From positions 2,265,554 to 2,329,553 of the forward strand of contig JADILM010000003.1 in the NCBI GenBank assembly GCA_016617785.1: DNA of 64,000 bases, read 5' to 3'. This document shows positions 34,349 through 44,137 of the stretch, piece by piece. The notes below the pieces were generated by a model. That model was not told the DNA's origin and searched no databases. It worked only from the letters and a program-made list of their open reading frames with translations. Each line of letters begins with the position of its first letter. Within the stretch, counting starts at the first letter, position 1. The translations under genes and the position numbers were made by a program. The stretch is from Sporobolomyces roseus (taxonomy: Eukaryota > Basidiomycota > Microbotryomycetes > Sporidiobolales > Sporidiobolaceae).

Positions 34349-35519
34349 ATGTCTCTCGCCATCTCCCTTCCTCCCGAACTTCTCCTCGATATCTTCACTC
34401 TAGCCGGTGGACCACCGCCTTCAGAATCCGACCACGACGAATACGATGACAATGAGCGATACATTGAACGAAACCGAAATCTGAAATCCTGCTCTCTCGT
34501 TCATTCGACCTGGAGGGATTCTGCACAAAAGATTCTACGGGAGGAGGTCTATCTTCGCGTGAACTACCAGCACGATGGTAGCGAGGACACGATGCGGACC
34601 ACTGGCTTGCTCGCGAAAAGCGGAATGAGCGGGACAAAGTACTTGACGGTCTTCGGGGTCCTCCAGAACTTGATAGCGGAAACCGGATACGATATCTGGA
34701 GCCAAGTTCGGTATCTGAAGCTGCTGACCAGCAGTAGAAATGATTACACGACCAGAATGAGGGATATTGCTCCCTTCCGAAGTCAGTCCCTCCTCGTATC
34801 ACAATCTGGTGGATTATTGAATTCAGCTTCTGTTCCTCTCAGATCTGCAAGAGCTTCATCTCGAAGCGGGGTTCGACCATAAGAACTCTTTGTGTTTCGA
34901 CCCTTCCGATGTCCACCTACAATTGCCAATGCTCCGCTGCATCACTATTGAATCCCGCATCGTTATCGGAGGCTCATCGAAACTGGAAGAGGTCAAAGCG
35001 CATCGCAAACAGGACCTTACAACACTCCTTCCGATCACTCGAAAGCTCTTCTCACCTTCCAACATGCCGCATCTTGATCGCCTTGCCCTCAGCGGCCCGA
35101 ACAAAAACCTTCAGAGAGCTCAAATGCTATTCTCTGGGGTCCTGTCCCAGATCAATAGTCTCGCAATCTCCAGCCGGTACAGCACGGCCAGCCTGTTTCT
35201 CGAGAATCGAATCTTCGACAACTTACGACACCTATCCCTCAACATCGGACGCAGCGACGCTTCAAGCCTTTTGAGTTACGGTGGATGGGATCTCGAGTCA
35301 CTTCATCTACGGGCTTGGAGTCTAGAGGAAAACACGGAGGTTATCTCGCGTTTGATGAAGATCGCAAAGGGCCAAGATCCGAACAATCAAATCAAAAGGA
35401 TTGTTATGTACGGGGAGAGGAAGCGAATGGAAGCTAGGCATCGTGGTCACGATATAGATGTCTTTGAGTGGCGAGAGAACGAGCAGTTGCCACCTTATCA
35501 CGATTTCGACGGGAGATGA
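34349..35519 (+). CDS. F-box-like / leucine-rich protein (intact, 369 aa)
   Basis: Exon 1 is 34349-34781 and exon 2 is 34843-35519, with a 61-nt phase-1 intron (GTCAGT...CTCAG). The join gives APFRNLQELHLEAG, the family site. I chose ATG 34349 because MSLAISLPPELLLDIFTL starts exactly where the mirror copy at 24429 does. An in-frame ATG at 34202 would add 49 Ser/Thr-rich residues (418 aa). F-box-like block: LPPELLLDIF and LVHSTWRDSAQKILREEVY. Leucine-rich segments: LPMLRCITI, MPHLDRLAL, INSLAI, LRHLSL, LESLHL. The tail is EWRENEQLPPYHDFDGR. The shared promoter element lies upstream. This is the intact partner of the 23.2-24.4 kb pseudogene. Confidence 0.82.
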
Positions 35520-35773
35520 GCTCAAGATTTCGTTCGTCCCTTTCCTTCATCGCGTCTCTTTCTTTTGCTCCTACTGACGGCAATATGTGATTAGCTTGAT
35601 AGCTAGCTAGTACTCTCGCTTTACGTCTGTTCAATTTGTACCTCCGAAACTCGCCTTTAGAAATCTCAACCTTTGTGTCCCTCACTTGATTCGACCGCTT
35701 ATCGTATAGCAGAGTCTCGACCCGACCTTCATTCGTCGATGGTGATCTCGTCGACGTCGTCGTTCGGTCGCTT

Positions 35774-35787
35774 CGGACAATCCGCGG
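35774..35787 (+). promoter_or_regulatory. Shared CGG-N5-CCGCGG element
   Basis: CGG-ACAAT-CCGCGG, preceded by GTCGTCGTTCGGTCGCTT, 364 bp upstream of ATG 36151. Mirror of 23003-23016 with the same ACAAT spacer. Confidence 0.55.
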
Positions 35788-36150
35788 ACTTTTTGGCTCG
35801 AAGCAAGGGGAGTCGAAACCAGGTTCTCTTTTGCTTCTTTCTCCTCCTCACTCTCATCCTGTCAACTTGTCACATTCCGTCAAGTTTGTCTCAGAAGGCT
35901 GAGAATCAATCTCGGGTCTTTATCAATCATCACTTCCTTCTCTCGTCAGTCGTTTCCGCTTCTTTCAACCCATTCCCGCTGATTAATCTCTTTCTTCTTC
36001 AGATCTCGATCTTTCGCCTCTCTAGACCACCTTCGCGTCCTTCACACCTCTCAATCGATCCTAGCTCGTCCCCCTCGCTCTCGACCACGCAAACCGATTC
36101 ACTCTCTCCCGCTCTTCCTCACAATTCTCCGATCCACCGAATCCCACGCT

Positions 36151-37285
36151 ATGCCAGCTGTTCTCTCCCTACCTTACGAGCTCCTCCTCGACATCTTCTC
36201 CCTCACATTCGAGACGTTCATCAGTCTAGATTACGAAGAACTCGACGAATACTATTCAGAGCGTAGTGAAGAGTTCGGATCTCTCTCGCTCTCGTTCACT
36301 CAACCTGGAGGTATCCTGCTCAAGACCTCCTCTCTGAAGATATCTTGATCCGCACAACCAAGAAACGCGGGCTCAGCGATGCCGACCGAGCGTGGATGTC
36401 AGGCCATTTGATGTTGCGAAAAGGATTTCGAAACACCAAGCGTTTGGCGATCTGGGGAACCTTTGAAGAGTTCTTCATCATCACCGGAACGACGATGTGG
36501 TCGAGCTTGACCTCAATCATTGTCGGAGAGGCGACGGCGACGATCGAGCCTTTCGCTCAGTTCGAAAGTACGCTTCTCTCACTAAAAACTCTCACCCTTG
36601 TAAACGACAACTAACGGGAGACGCTCTACCTGTAGATCTCACCACGCTTTCGCTCACCAAGACGTGGATCGGAACTTTGACTTACGACGATTCGCTGCGA
36701 TTCGAGCACCTTCGTCGTTTAGTGATCGACAAGTGCCAAACTTTCGGAGGAGGAGGAGGAGGAGGAGACATTCGCAACTACCTTACTCCCAACCACATGC
36801 CTCGCCTCGCTCATCTCGCTCTCAGACTGGCTCCGAAATTCGCTCCAGTCGAGAGTTTTGTGAAAACTCCGATCTTCGCAGAAATCACCTCCCTCGCTCT
36901 TTACTTCAACGCGGACACAAACCAGATCTCGTTCGTTCTTAAAGAGCTTCAAAACGCGACAAAACTGGAGCACCTTTCGATTTTGGTCACGCGACAAGAG
37001 CAATCTATCCTTTTCGACGACCCTTTCCCCGTCAACTTGAAATCGCTCCACATCAATTACCTGCTCTTCTACAACTACCTTGACGATCGCCATCACGTCA
37101 ACCATGAGGCTTTGGATTGGCTCGACAAATTGATGGAAAAGAAGAATGGAAAGGCGAAAGTCGAAAAGGTCGTCCTGCATGCATCACGACGACCATTGGA
37201 GAGGGAGCTCCCTGAGTGGAATCCTAGCTCTGTTGAATGGAGGGCAAGAGGAAAGATTCCGTTCGCAGACTTTGATGGAAAATAG
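36151..37285 (+). pseudogene. F-box-family gene with one frameshift near its start
   Basis: Starts MPAVLSLPYELLLDIFSL, like the copy at 5561. After about 45 codons, in a CTCTCTCGCTCTCG stretch (36281-36294), the frame slips by one base. The correct frame then reads VHSTWRYPAQDLLSEDIL, the expected family block, and is open. The family intron follows (36568-36635, GTACGC...TGTAG) with NLTTLSLTKTW after it, and exon 2 runs intact to the tail SVEWRARGKIPFADFDGK. A Gly-codon run (about 36745-36765) is peculiar to this copy. With a single lesion in a short repeat, this is either a very young pseudogene or a sequencing or assembly error; without the slip it would be a normal 370-residue member. Confidence 0.65.
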
Positions 37286-37399
37286 TTACGTAGAGGGTCT
37301 TTTTTGTTTGTTTCGTACCCAAATGTAACCAAGACTTTCGATAGCACTCCTGGAAGAGATTCAGAGATAGATAGATTACCAGCTCACTATATGAGCAGC

Positions 37400-38739
37400 T
37401 CAGTACTTCGAAGGATGTTTGAGCAGTGTTCCTCCATCGACGAGAATGCATTCCCCGTTGACGAATCGATTGACGACGAGCGACAACGCGACACTTCCTA
37501 CATCCTTAGCTGTTCCTGATCCTCCCACTGGTGTCTCGAATCCAAAGTCTTTCGATTCAAACGAACCTGCTCCCACAAATTTCGAGATCAGTTTTCGCTT
37601 CGAAGCACCACGAAAGGAAGAAAGAGAAACTCACCCTGTTTCTTGCTAACACCGTATTCGTCGACGGTTCCAGGAGCTGACATCCCAGTGACGAACCAAC
37701 CAGGAGCGATCTGATTCACTCTGATTCCAATCGGAAGGAAATCGTGTGCGAGGAGAGAAGTCATGTGAGCGATCGCTGCTTTCGAGAGTAGGTAAGGGTA
37801 ACAGTGTCCTCCTGTTGCGGGATCCTACAGAGGAGAGAAGCCGAGACACAAGCGAAGATCCGAATCAGCTCGCCGAGATCTGCGAGTCGAGAAGCGAGAA
37901 ATGAGCTTACTTTAGTCCACCCATTCATACTCGACGTGTTGATGATCTGAGGTTGAATGTTGTCGTTGTTGTACTTCGCTCGAACTTTTGAAGCGAACAG
38001 CAAAGGAATGAAAGCGCTTGAGAGGAAATATGGACCGATACTATCGAAGTGCGAGAAGATCATCATCAGCAGCATACAGCGGGAAGGAGACGAGAGAGAG
38101 CTCACGTGTTGACGGAAAGTGACTTGTTGAAGTCTTCCTCCGTGATTCCGAAATATCGATCGTGATAAGACTTCGCATCGTTTGCTTTCGGAGGTTCGGC
38201 GACTCCCGTCATCACGCCTGCAAGTCAACTGGACGATCTATCAGCTCATCTCAAGAGCGGTAGGCAGAAGAGTGTGCTCACCTGCGTTATTGAACAGGAC
38301 AGTGATATAAGATTCCCTCTTTCCGATTTCTTCTGCCAATCTTGCCGCTTCAGCCTGTACTTCTCTCTTTGTCTAAACATCAAAACGTTACGGGATTGAT
38401 GAATAGACCAGGAGAAAGTACCTTTGATCCACAATCCGCTTGTAATCCGATCATCTCACCAGTACTTCCCGCTTCTTTCGCTAAATTCGAATAGTTCTCT
38501 GCGACCTTTTCAACGTTCTCCTTGTCGAGATCTACTATGTAGACTTTCGCGTTGTTTGCGAGTAACGTCGAGGCGATCATTAGGCCTATACCGGATGCGC
38601 CGCCTGAATAAGGAGTGGAGGTTTCAGTTTAAGCCGAACTTCGAGCGAGATGAAGGAACTGACCAGTCACCACAGCGATCACACCAGTGAGATCGAACAG
38701 GTTCTGCCCGCGTAAGGAGGAGAGCGAAGGTGGAGGCAT
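37400..38739 (-). CDS. Short-chain dehydrogenase/reductase (SDR), 315 aa
   Basis: Seven exons: 38739-38664, 38603-38422, 38372-38282, 38217-38106, 38040-37911, 37824-37635 and 37566-37400; all junctions keep phase. Classical SDR motifs are present: TGGASGIG (25-32) for the dinucleotide, NNAG after the first introns, a catalytic Ser in NTSS (188-191) and YLLSK (Tyr208-Lys212). An Asp at the end of the second strand (VYIVDLDKEN) suggests NAD(H) preference. The C-terminal region carries the usual FVNGECILVDGG before a short tail. The substrate cannot be told from sequence; the closest general type is fungal 3-oxoacyl-ACP-reductase-like or sugar-dehydrogenase-like SDRs. It is convergent with the F-box copy ending at 37285. 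Confidence 0.85.
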
Positions 38740-39407
38740 CGTTGAAGGAAATGAAGAGAAGGAGAGAAAGAGAGAGAGGGAAAGTGACGCAAAGTCGATT
38801 TCAATGTGGGGGTTCGAAAGTGGAGGTGAAGATGTTTATTGAGGTTGCGAGATGTCGTGTGAAGGAGCTGTCGTTGCGAGGAATAGTGGATAGAGATGAG
38901 AAATGTCGAGGAAAGGAAATCTTGCGAAAAATAGATTTGAAGGGCTGAGGGACGGTATAGTCGAGATTCAGCTGTGTCGATCACTCCTCCAGCTTGTTCG
39001 GGTGTACAGCATTCGACGGCATTGTCGTCTGGCGCCAGGAGGGTCGAGAAGGGTGTAGAGCTAGGTTTCTTGAAGTTTGGAGCGAGGCGAGTCGATGACG
39101 AGAAGTTCCAGCAGCTTGATGTCGCGCTCAGTTCGTCTCATCAGTAGTCACTCTGTATTGATACTGATCTCAGAAGTCCCGCCTGACGAGGTGAGGCTGT
39201 TGAAAGCCCTTCGAATATTCTGGCGGAAACGACCAGAAGGAGCTTGAAGAGAGGGCGAAGCCTGGTCAGCAAAGGTCGGCAGTGACTGATAGCAACTAGA
39301 TCTCCCCTAAGCGGTCCAGAAGAGTACTATCAGAAGCGGGTGAAGCGTTAGAGATCAAGCGAACTTCTCTCCCTTTCTCCCCATCTCTAGCCTCATCAAC
39401 ATCAACC
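38740..39407. other. Divergent intergenic region between the SDR and Spc1 genes
   Basis: Holds the upstream regions of both genes. No other gene seen; the last 50 bases before ATG 39408 are pyrimidine-rich. Confidence 0.45.
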
Positions 39408-39954
39408 ATGCAAGCTCTAGACGCTCAGCTAGATATCTTACGCAATAAACTCGAAGGCAAGATCGTGAGTAGCCCTCTCCTCTTCCTTCCTCTCTTCGAA
39501 ACCCCACTTATGATGAAACCTCTTTCAAACAGGATTTTGAGGGACAAGAACTAGCAGATACTTATCAGAAACAGATATTGTGGACTTCAGGTGTACGTAC
39601 TGATCTTCTTGTGCTCTCCTTGAGTCGTGTTGACGAGATCTTGAGGTTGATTTTAGGCTGTCGCTTTCGTGGTTGGATTCGTGATGCAGAAATTGAAGGT
39701 ACTGCTAGGAGTGTTCGCATTAGGCTTCGTGATCTGTATCGCTGTGAGTACACATCTCAGCTCGATTGACGAACCGGAGTTCATTTCGTTTCGCTCGTTC
39801 ATGATTTCAGGTTACCGCTCCTTCTTACCCTTCTTACAATCGAAATCCGATTACATGGCTACCGACACTCAACAAGTACGGGCTGGAGGGAATAGCGGAG
39901 GAGATTGAAGACGAAAAGAATCGCGAAGTCGTCGAGGGAAAGAAGGATCGATGA
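39408..39954 (+). CDS. SPC1: Signal peptidase complex subunit 1 (Spc1/SPC12), 115 aa
   Basis: Four exons: 39408-39464, 39533-39592, 39657-39743 and 39811-39954, all phase 0. The core is the SPC12 domain: DFEGQELADTYQKQILW, a first membrane segment (AVAFVVGFVMQ), a short turn, a second segment (VLLGVFALGFVICIAV), then SYPSYNRNPITWLP, which matches the family's P.YR..PL.WLP end. The C-terminus is acidic/basic (EEIEDEKNREVV). SPC12 is a small two-pass ER subunit of the signal peptidase complex that helps keep membrane segments from being cleaved as signal peptides. Size is close to the usual 90-110 aa. Too many short exons for a single frame to show the gene. Confidence 0.88.
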
Positions 39955-40318
39955 ATTAGATTGGAGTTTTTAGGGAGCTGCTGGTCAGCAATCTCGCAAT
40001 TCAATAAGCGCAAGGACATCTCTATTGGCTAGATGATTATGTGAAGACGGGATCACGAGAGGGAACAAAAGATTGCAGTACATAGGGACATTTGCGAGAA
40101 AACAGATGAGAAAGTACAGACGTCTTCAATCACTCGAAGCAAACAGACGGATTCATTCCCTTCACAAACTCGTTTGCGTATAATGGGACAAAAGCGATCC
40201 CGTGGCGGGCCGCACACCCGGCATAGTCGACAGCTTTTCGAGCGGTTGCTCGAAACTTTGACGTGCCCTCTTGAGACTCTATCGCGATAGCTGGGCGTGG
40301 TAGTTGATGAGGTATCTA
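39955..40318. other. Convergent intergenic region, nothing seen
   Basis: Lies between the stops of Spc1 (plus) and family gene A (minus). It contains a GC-rich patch (about 40195-40225), but I could not fold it into a convincing tRNA. Confidence 0.4.
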
Positions 40319-41366
40319 TCAATCAGGGATTGGAAGAGTGTCACTTAGCTTTGACGGGAGTCTGTAAGTACGAAATGAAGCGAAAAAACGGACCTGCAGG
40401 TGCATCTGTTCGATGAGGTTGTGAACCCTGAACACAGGCGCAACACGTTTTCCCCCTCCTTCCAAGAACTATTGACAAAGACGAGACGTGAGATTTGAAG
40501 CTAAGCTCCGACAGAAATGTACAAAATGCTCACCAGATCCCGATCCGATATTCCTGGGATTCCTAATCTCTTCTTGACGGTGTAGTTGACAACAGCATAG
40601 ATTCTGTTCCACGTTTGATCGTCGTTGTAGAGGTGTTCTGGCGAATACATCGATTCTAGATTCGAGATCAACGATTTTGACCAATTTTGGATAGTTCTCG
40701 AACCGAAACGACCTCCAACTTGCACCTCAATCTTCTTCAACAACCTCGAAAGGATCAATCTACGTCCTTCAAGCGGAGTCTACCGCAGTCGAAATCGTCA
40801 GGAACATCAGCGAAGTAGAATGAGGAGAAGGCGAGCTTTACTTTCAATTTGAGTTGTTTAAGGTTCGCTTTGATGTCTGGCACTCCAGCTAGAGTATTAC
40901 ATGGCCTGTGACTGAGCTGTGATAGGGAACGTTAGCCGTGTGTTTGGACGAGAAGAGATGATCAGGAACTCACTTTCCAACGCAATGAAGTTTCATCTTT
41001 CCAAACCTCTCGCACCATCTCTTCGATGTCTACCAAGTTGTCGTTGTAGATCAAATTCCAATCCGGATGGTCTGGGGTCGCAATCTCTTGTTTGAGGTCT
41101 TCAGACCACGCTTTGTAGCGTGGTTTTCGATGCGATTCGAGTGAAGTTTCGACTTCTTGCAGAGTTCTATTCAGTTTGTCCCGACCCAGCAATTTGCTCC
41201 TTTCATCTTCTTTAGCTTGCTTGTCGACTTCTTTCTCAAGTGAATCGGGCGCGTGGAAGATTGGAAAGGTGTGGACATGATCGTGATTGAGAGGTTCGGG
41301 AGGCGGTCTTTGCTCCTCTGAGGGAGACTTGCGAGCACCAGGGAGGTAGGGAGAAGAAGGCGACAT
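40319..41366 (-). CDS. Unrecognised two-repeat family, member A (277 aa)
   Basis: Four exons: 41366-40974, 40916-40842, 40779-40523 and 40427-40319. The protein has two similar halves. The first contains LEKEVDKQAKEDE, a helix with W (KAWSEDLKQEIATP) and DWNLIYNDNLVDIEEMV. The second contains RTIQNWSKSLISNLESMY and TWNRIYAVVNYTVKK. The end is LVHNLIEQMHLQVRF plus a short tail. Members B, C and D share this layout and exon structure. I know no family with this pattern; mostly helical and soluble by appearance. ATG 41366 is preferred over 41411 because the upstream CCGCGG element then lies about 75 bp away, as in B, C and D. Function unknown. Confidence 0.65.
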
Positions 41367-41436
41367 GCTGAAGGGAACGAGGGCAAAGGAGGAAGAGAGG
41401 AGGAAGAGCATTTCGAAGGGAGGGAATGTATTCGAA

Positions 41437-41453
41437 GTCCGCGGCGAATTCGG
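41437..41453 (-). promoter_or_regulatory. Variant of the shared CCGCGG element
   Basis: On the minus strand reads CCG-AATTCG-CCGCGG-AC, about 75 bp upstream of member A. The same variant form occurs before member C at 45281. Confidence 0.45.
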
Positions 41454-41628
41454 ATCGGTTTAGGCAACCGAGAATTCAGAAGCGAGTGTTCACCCGGTGT
41501 TGAGAGCAGCAGAGTAGGACCATGTCGCGAGGAATCGAGCTCAAGCATAGGAGGCTAGGAGCGCGAAATGTGGAAACAAATGAATGAAGATTTCTAGTTC
41601 GAAAGCTCGTGGTCTTCGAGAACAGGTC

Positions 41629-42728
41629 CTATCTACTACAATTCGTTGCTCGAGTGATACGTCTCTGTGTTTCCGGGCTGGAGGGAAACAAGTCAGCTTG
41701 AAACGAACGAGAATTTGGTCGAACGAGAAAGACCTCGAACTCAACTTGCAACCGCATCTCCCGGATAACGTTGTTGACGCGCAAGGCGGGAGTGATCACG
41801 CGCTTCTTGCCAACTGTCTCGACCATCTGTGTTTGTGGCAGAGTTCGTCAGGCACACATCACTACGAGGGGAAAATTGGGAGAGGAAAGAACGAACCTTG
41901 CTTCGACCGTTTTCTCGCTGAGTAAGAGGACTCTGAAAGATATACTCGATGACTCCAATCATATTGTACCAATTATAGTCTTGCGCAAAGATACTGTCTC
42001 GCGCAGGTGTTTCGCGCAATCTCTCGACCAGCTCTGTTGCCCATTCTTCGACGACTTTTTGATCCTTCTTCTGCCGACACCGAGAGATCAACCTCTCAAG
42101 TTCAGCATTGAGCATCTTGAAGCGGCCATGCGCAATACCCTGCGAATCGTAGAGCTGGGAACGTAAGCGATGGCGGAGACTTTCATCACGGCAAAAAGCA
42201 CCATACATCCAGATTCAGTTCTTCGACTGTGTCTTCTCCGGAGTTGCGGAACTGTAGTCAAGTCTGTATCAACGCAAGAGTCGGGGGTGTAGTGTGGAAA
42301 GGAGGAATTGCAAAGGGGACACTTACGAAGAGATCGCGCTCGTGAGGAGACTTGTATTCAAGCTTTTCGAGCGTGTCGACAATCTTGTGGAAATTCAGAG
42401 GACAGAGGTAGTTCCAATTCGGGCTCTGAGGAGTCTCTAAAGCTTCCTTGAACTGGTCGTACCATCGATCGAATCTTCGCTCCTCGCCGGGAACAAGTAT
42501 GCGACGGACGGCATCCACAGCAATCATGAGTTCCTCCCGGTTGTGAGGGAGAAAGCCCTTCTTCTCGTCCTTTATCTGTCGAGCTACCTCCTTGTCGAGT
42601 GTGTTTGGAGGCGAGAAGAGTGGGATGTTCTCTATCCGGCTGGTCTCTCCTGAGCTTGAGGAGGGGTTGAGGACTTGCGCATTGCGATCAGTACGTCTGA
42701 AGATATTGAACCTTGAAAAAGACGACAT
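41629..42728 (-). CDS. Unrecognised two-repeat family, member B (300 aa)
   Basis: Four exons: 42728-42327, 42251-42207, 42154-41897 and 41826-41629; phases agree, but the third donor (GTTCGT) is weak. First half: LDKEVARQIKDEKK, RRFDRWYDQFKEALETP, NWNYLCPLNFHKIVDTLEKL. Short second exon FRNSGEDTVEELNLD. Second half: KVVEEWATELVERLRETP and NWYNMIGVIEYIFQSP. The end is LRVNNVIREMRLQVEF plus a tail. Closest to member D: same NWNYLCP.NF.KI motif, the same 15-codon second exon and mirrored upstream DNA. Shared promoter element 71 bp upstream of the ATG. No signal peptide or membrane segment. Function unknown; the paired NW..I motifs suggest an internal duplication of a helical unit. Confidence 0.62.
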
Positions 42729-42798
42729 TCGGGAGATGGGTGTGAAGAGTAGAAGAGAGAAAGACTAAACGAGCGAGGACGAGTTTGGTCGATTCGAT

Positions 42799-42812
42799 CC
42801 GCGGTAACTCCG
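42799..42812 (-). promoter_or_regulatory. Shared CGG-N5-CCGCGG element
   Basis: Minus strand CGG-AGTTA-CCGCGG preceded by GTCGTCATCGTCGCTT, 71 bp upstream of member B. Same core as 54384-54397 before member D. Confidence 0.55.
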
Positions 42813-43406
42813 AAGCGACGATGACGACGAAGCGAGTGAGTCAAGTCGATGTATCCTAAGCGACGAAGCTGATCCGAAGAGAACCAGCTGCGAATGAGAA
42901 AGAAGCGAGGAAGATTGATTTTTCGCACTGTCCAAAAGTTCGAAGAAACACACCTTCAAACCCGTCTTGATCCGCTTTCCCGCTTCATTCAGTTCCTCAC
43001 CTTTCCATCTCCAGGGTCGATTGCTTGAACTGTAGGTTGCGAGACTACAAGTTGAAAGACCGACTGAGCGAAAGAACCGAGAGAAGAGTGTTGGCGTCGA
43101 AGTTGAGGATTTCTGGTAGCGGGCAGCCCCTTTGCAGCTGGGGGAACACGCTTATTGAATTAGCACAAGCTCAATAGATCAAGATGGAGCGAGCTAGCGA
43201 ACGCTCACCTTTCTCGCACTCATTTTTCCTTCACTTCCGACGTCACGAGATCTTGCCATCCTCCACGCCCACGTCTTCTCCCATCCGCTTGTTCCATCTT
43301 GACCGGAGCTAGTGCTGTTCCCAAGCGAGCTGTAGAGGATTACGAGAGACGAATTCGAAGATATCGTCCTTGACGAGTCCAAATCGCAAGCTGAGGCTCC
43401 CATACT

Positions 43407-43652
43407 TTACGACAGGAGCTCGCATCCATCTCCTAACCCCCTAAGCGATTCTGTGGGGTCTAAGCGAGGGGGTCTGTAATGGGAGAAAAGATGAAAGATG
43501 CCGGGAGAGAAATAGTTGAGGAAGAGCGAGTTGACTATGGATCGAGACACTCGATAGCGCAATAGACTATTGAGATCTTCTTGATTCACTACAGTAGCCA
43601 ATTCGAGGTAATCGAGGTTGTCGAAGTGAATGGTCGGATCCAACCCTCTCAC
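43407..43652 (-). pseudogene. Coding fragment conserved in both arms of the second inverted duplication
   Basis: An 81-codon minus-strand frame (HFDNLDYLELATVVNQEDL, then SLFLNYFSPGIFHLFSH) has a counterpart at 53660-53812 on the plus strand with SLFLDHFFPLIFHRFSR. Similarity is visible at protein level in one frame of each copy, which suggests descent from a real coding exon. No start codon context, partner exons or recognisable domain were found. It is probably the remains of a third repeated gene family lying upstream of B and D, or an exon of a longer gene I could not assemble. Confidence 0.35.
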
Positions 43653-44137
43653 TTCGTTTCCTGACTCTCTTGACCCCCAGCCTTCACTCCTTCTGATCTG
43701 TGCTGGCTCAGCATGAGCAAATATGCTCGGAGATAGACTCTCACTTGATTTCGAGTATCAAATTCTGGAAACGAGTTGTTTCGTTTCGCTCGCTCTTTTC
43801 GTTGCAGGTTGAGTTTCGGGAGCCGAAAGCATCGCGGTGAGAGAGAAGATAGCAAGGTGATAACAACAGCTTCGTTCAGGAACGCTAATTGTGAAGCGAG
43901 GAGCAAGGATGTTGCAGGAAGGAAGAGAGGCACGAAGAAATCGATATAGAGGCACGACGGATAAGGGGATGTAGCGATGGATCAAGTCCAGAGTAAACAA
44001 GCTCTCTCGGATAAGAGTAGACTTTGACTGTTACCGGGAAAGCAAGAAAGTCAGCGACTGTTTGCGAACGTGCGAAAGCGAACGAAAACGTACTGAACTT
44101 GTAGCAGACCTTGTTTGATTGGGTTCTTTGATGCGAA
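43653..44137. other. Intergenic between member C and the fragment at 43407
   Basis: Short frames only; no clear paralogous segment. Confidence 0.35.

Larger units (their letters stand above)
33850..37285 (+). repeat. Right arm of inverted F-box block duplication
   Basis: Mirror of 21535-24930. It holds the F-box gene at 34349 (partner of the pseudogene at 24429) and the broken copy at 36151 (partner of the gene at 22702). Promoter similarity begins near 33850, just inside the 3' flank of TAF11, and the arm ends with the stop at 37285. Confidence 0.7.
41629..43652 (-). repeat. Left arm of second inverted duplication (member B and upstream)
   Basis: Mirror of 53592-55502. Upstream DNA aligns in reverse complement in several blocks: about 43040-43125 with 54065-54125 (CAACACTCTTCTCTCGGTTC-like), about 43180-43240 with 53960-54030 (GCGAGAAAGGTGAGCGTTCGCT), about 43330-43390 with 53820-53870 (GACTCGTCAA), and the coding fragment 43407-43652 with 53660-53812. 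Arm lengths are about 2.0 and 1.9 kb. Confidence 0.65.

Noticed and set aside
40190..40260. Possible tRNA or structured RNA in a GC-rich patch
   Set aside because: I could not find a matching A box, B box and acceptor stem.
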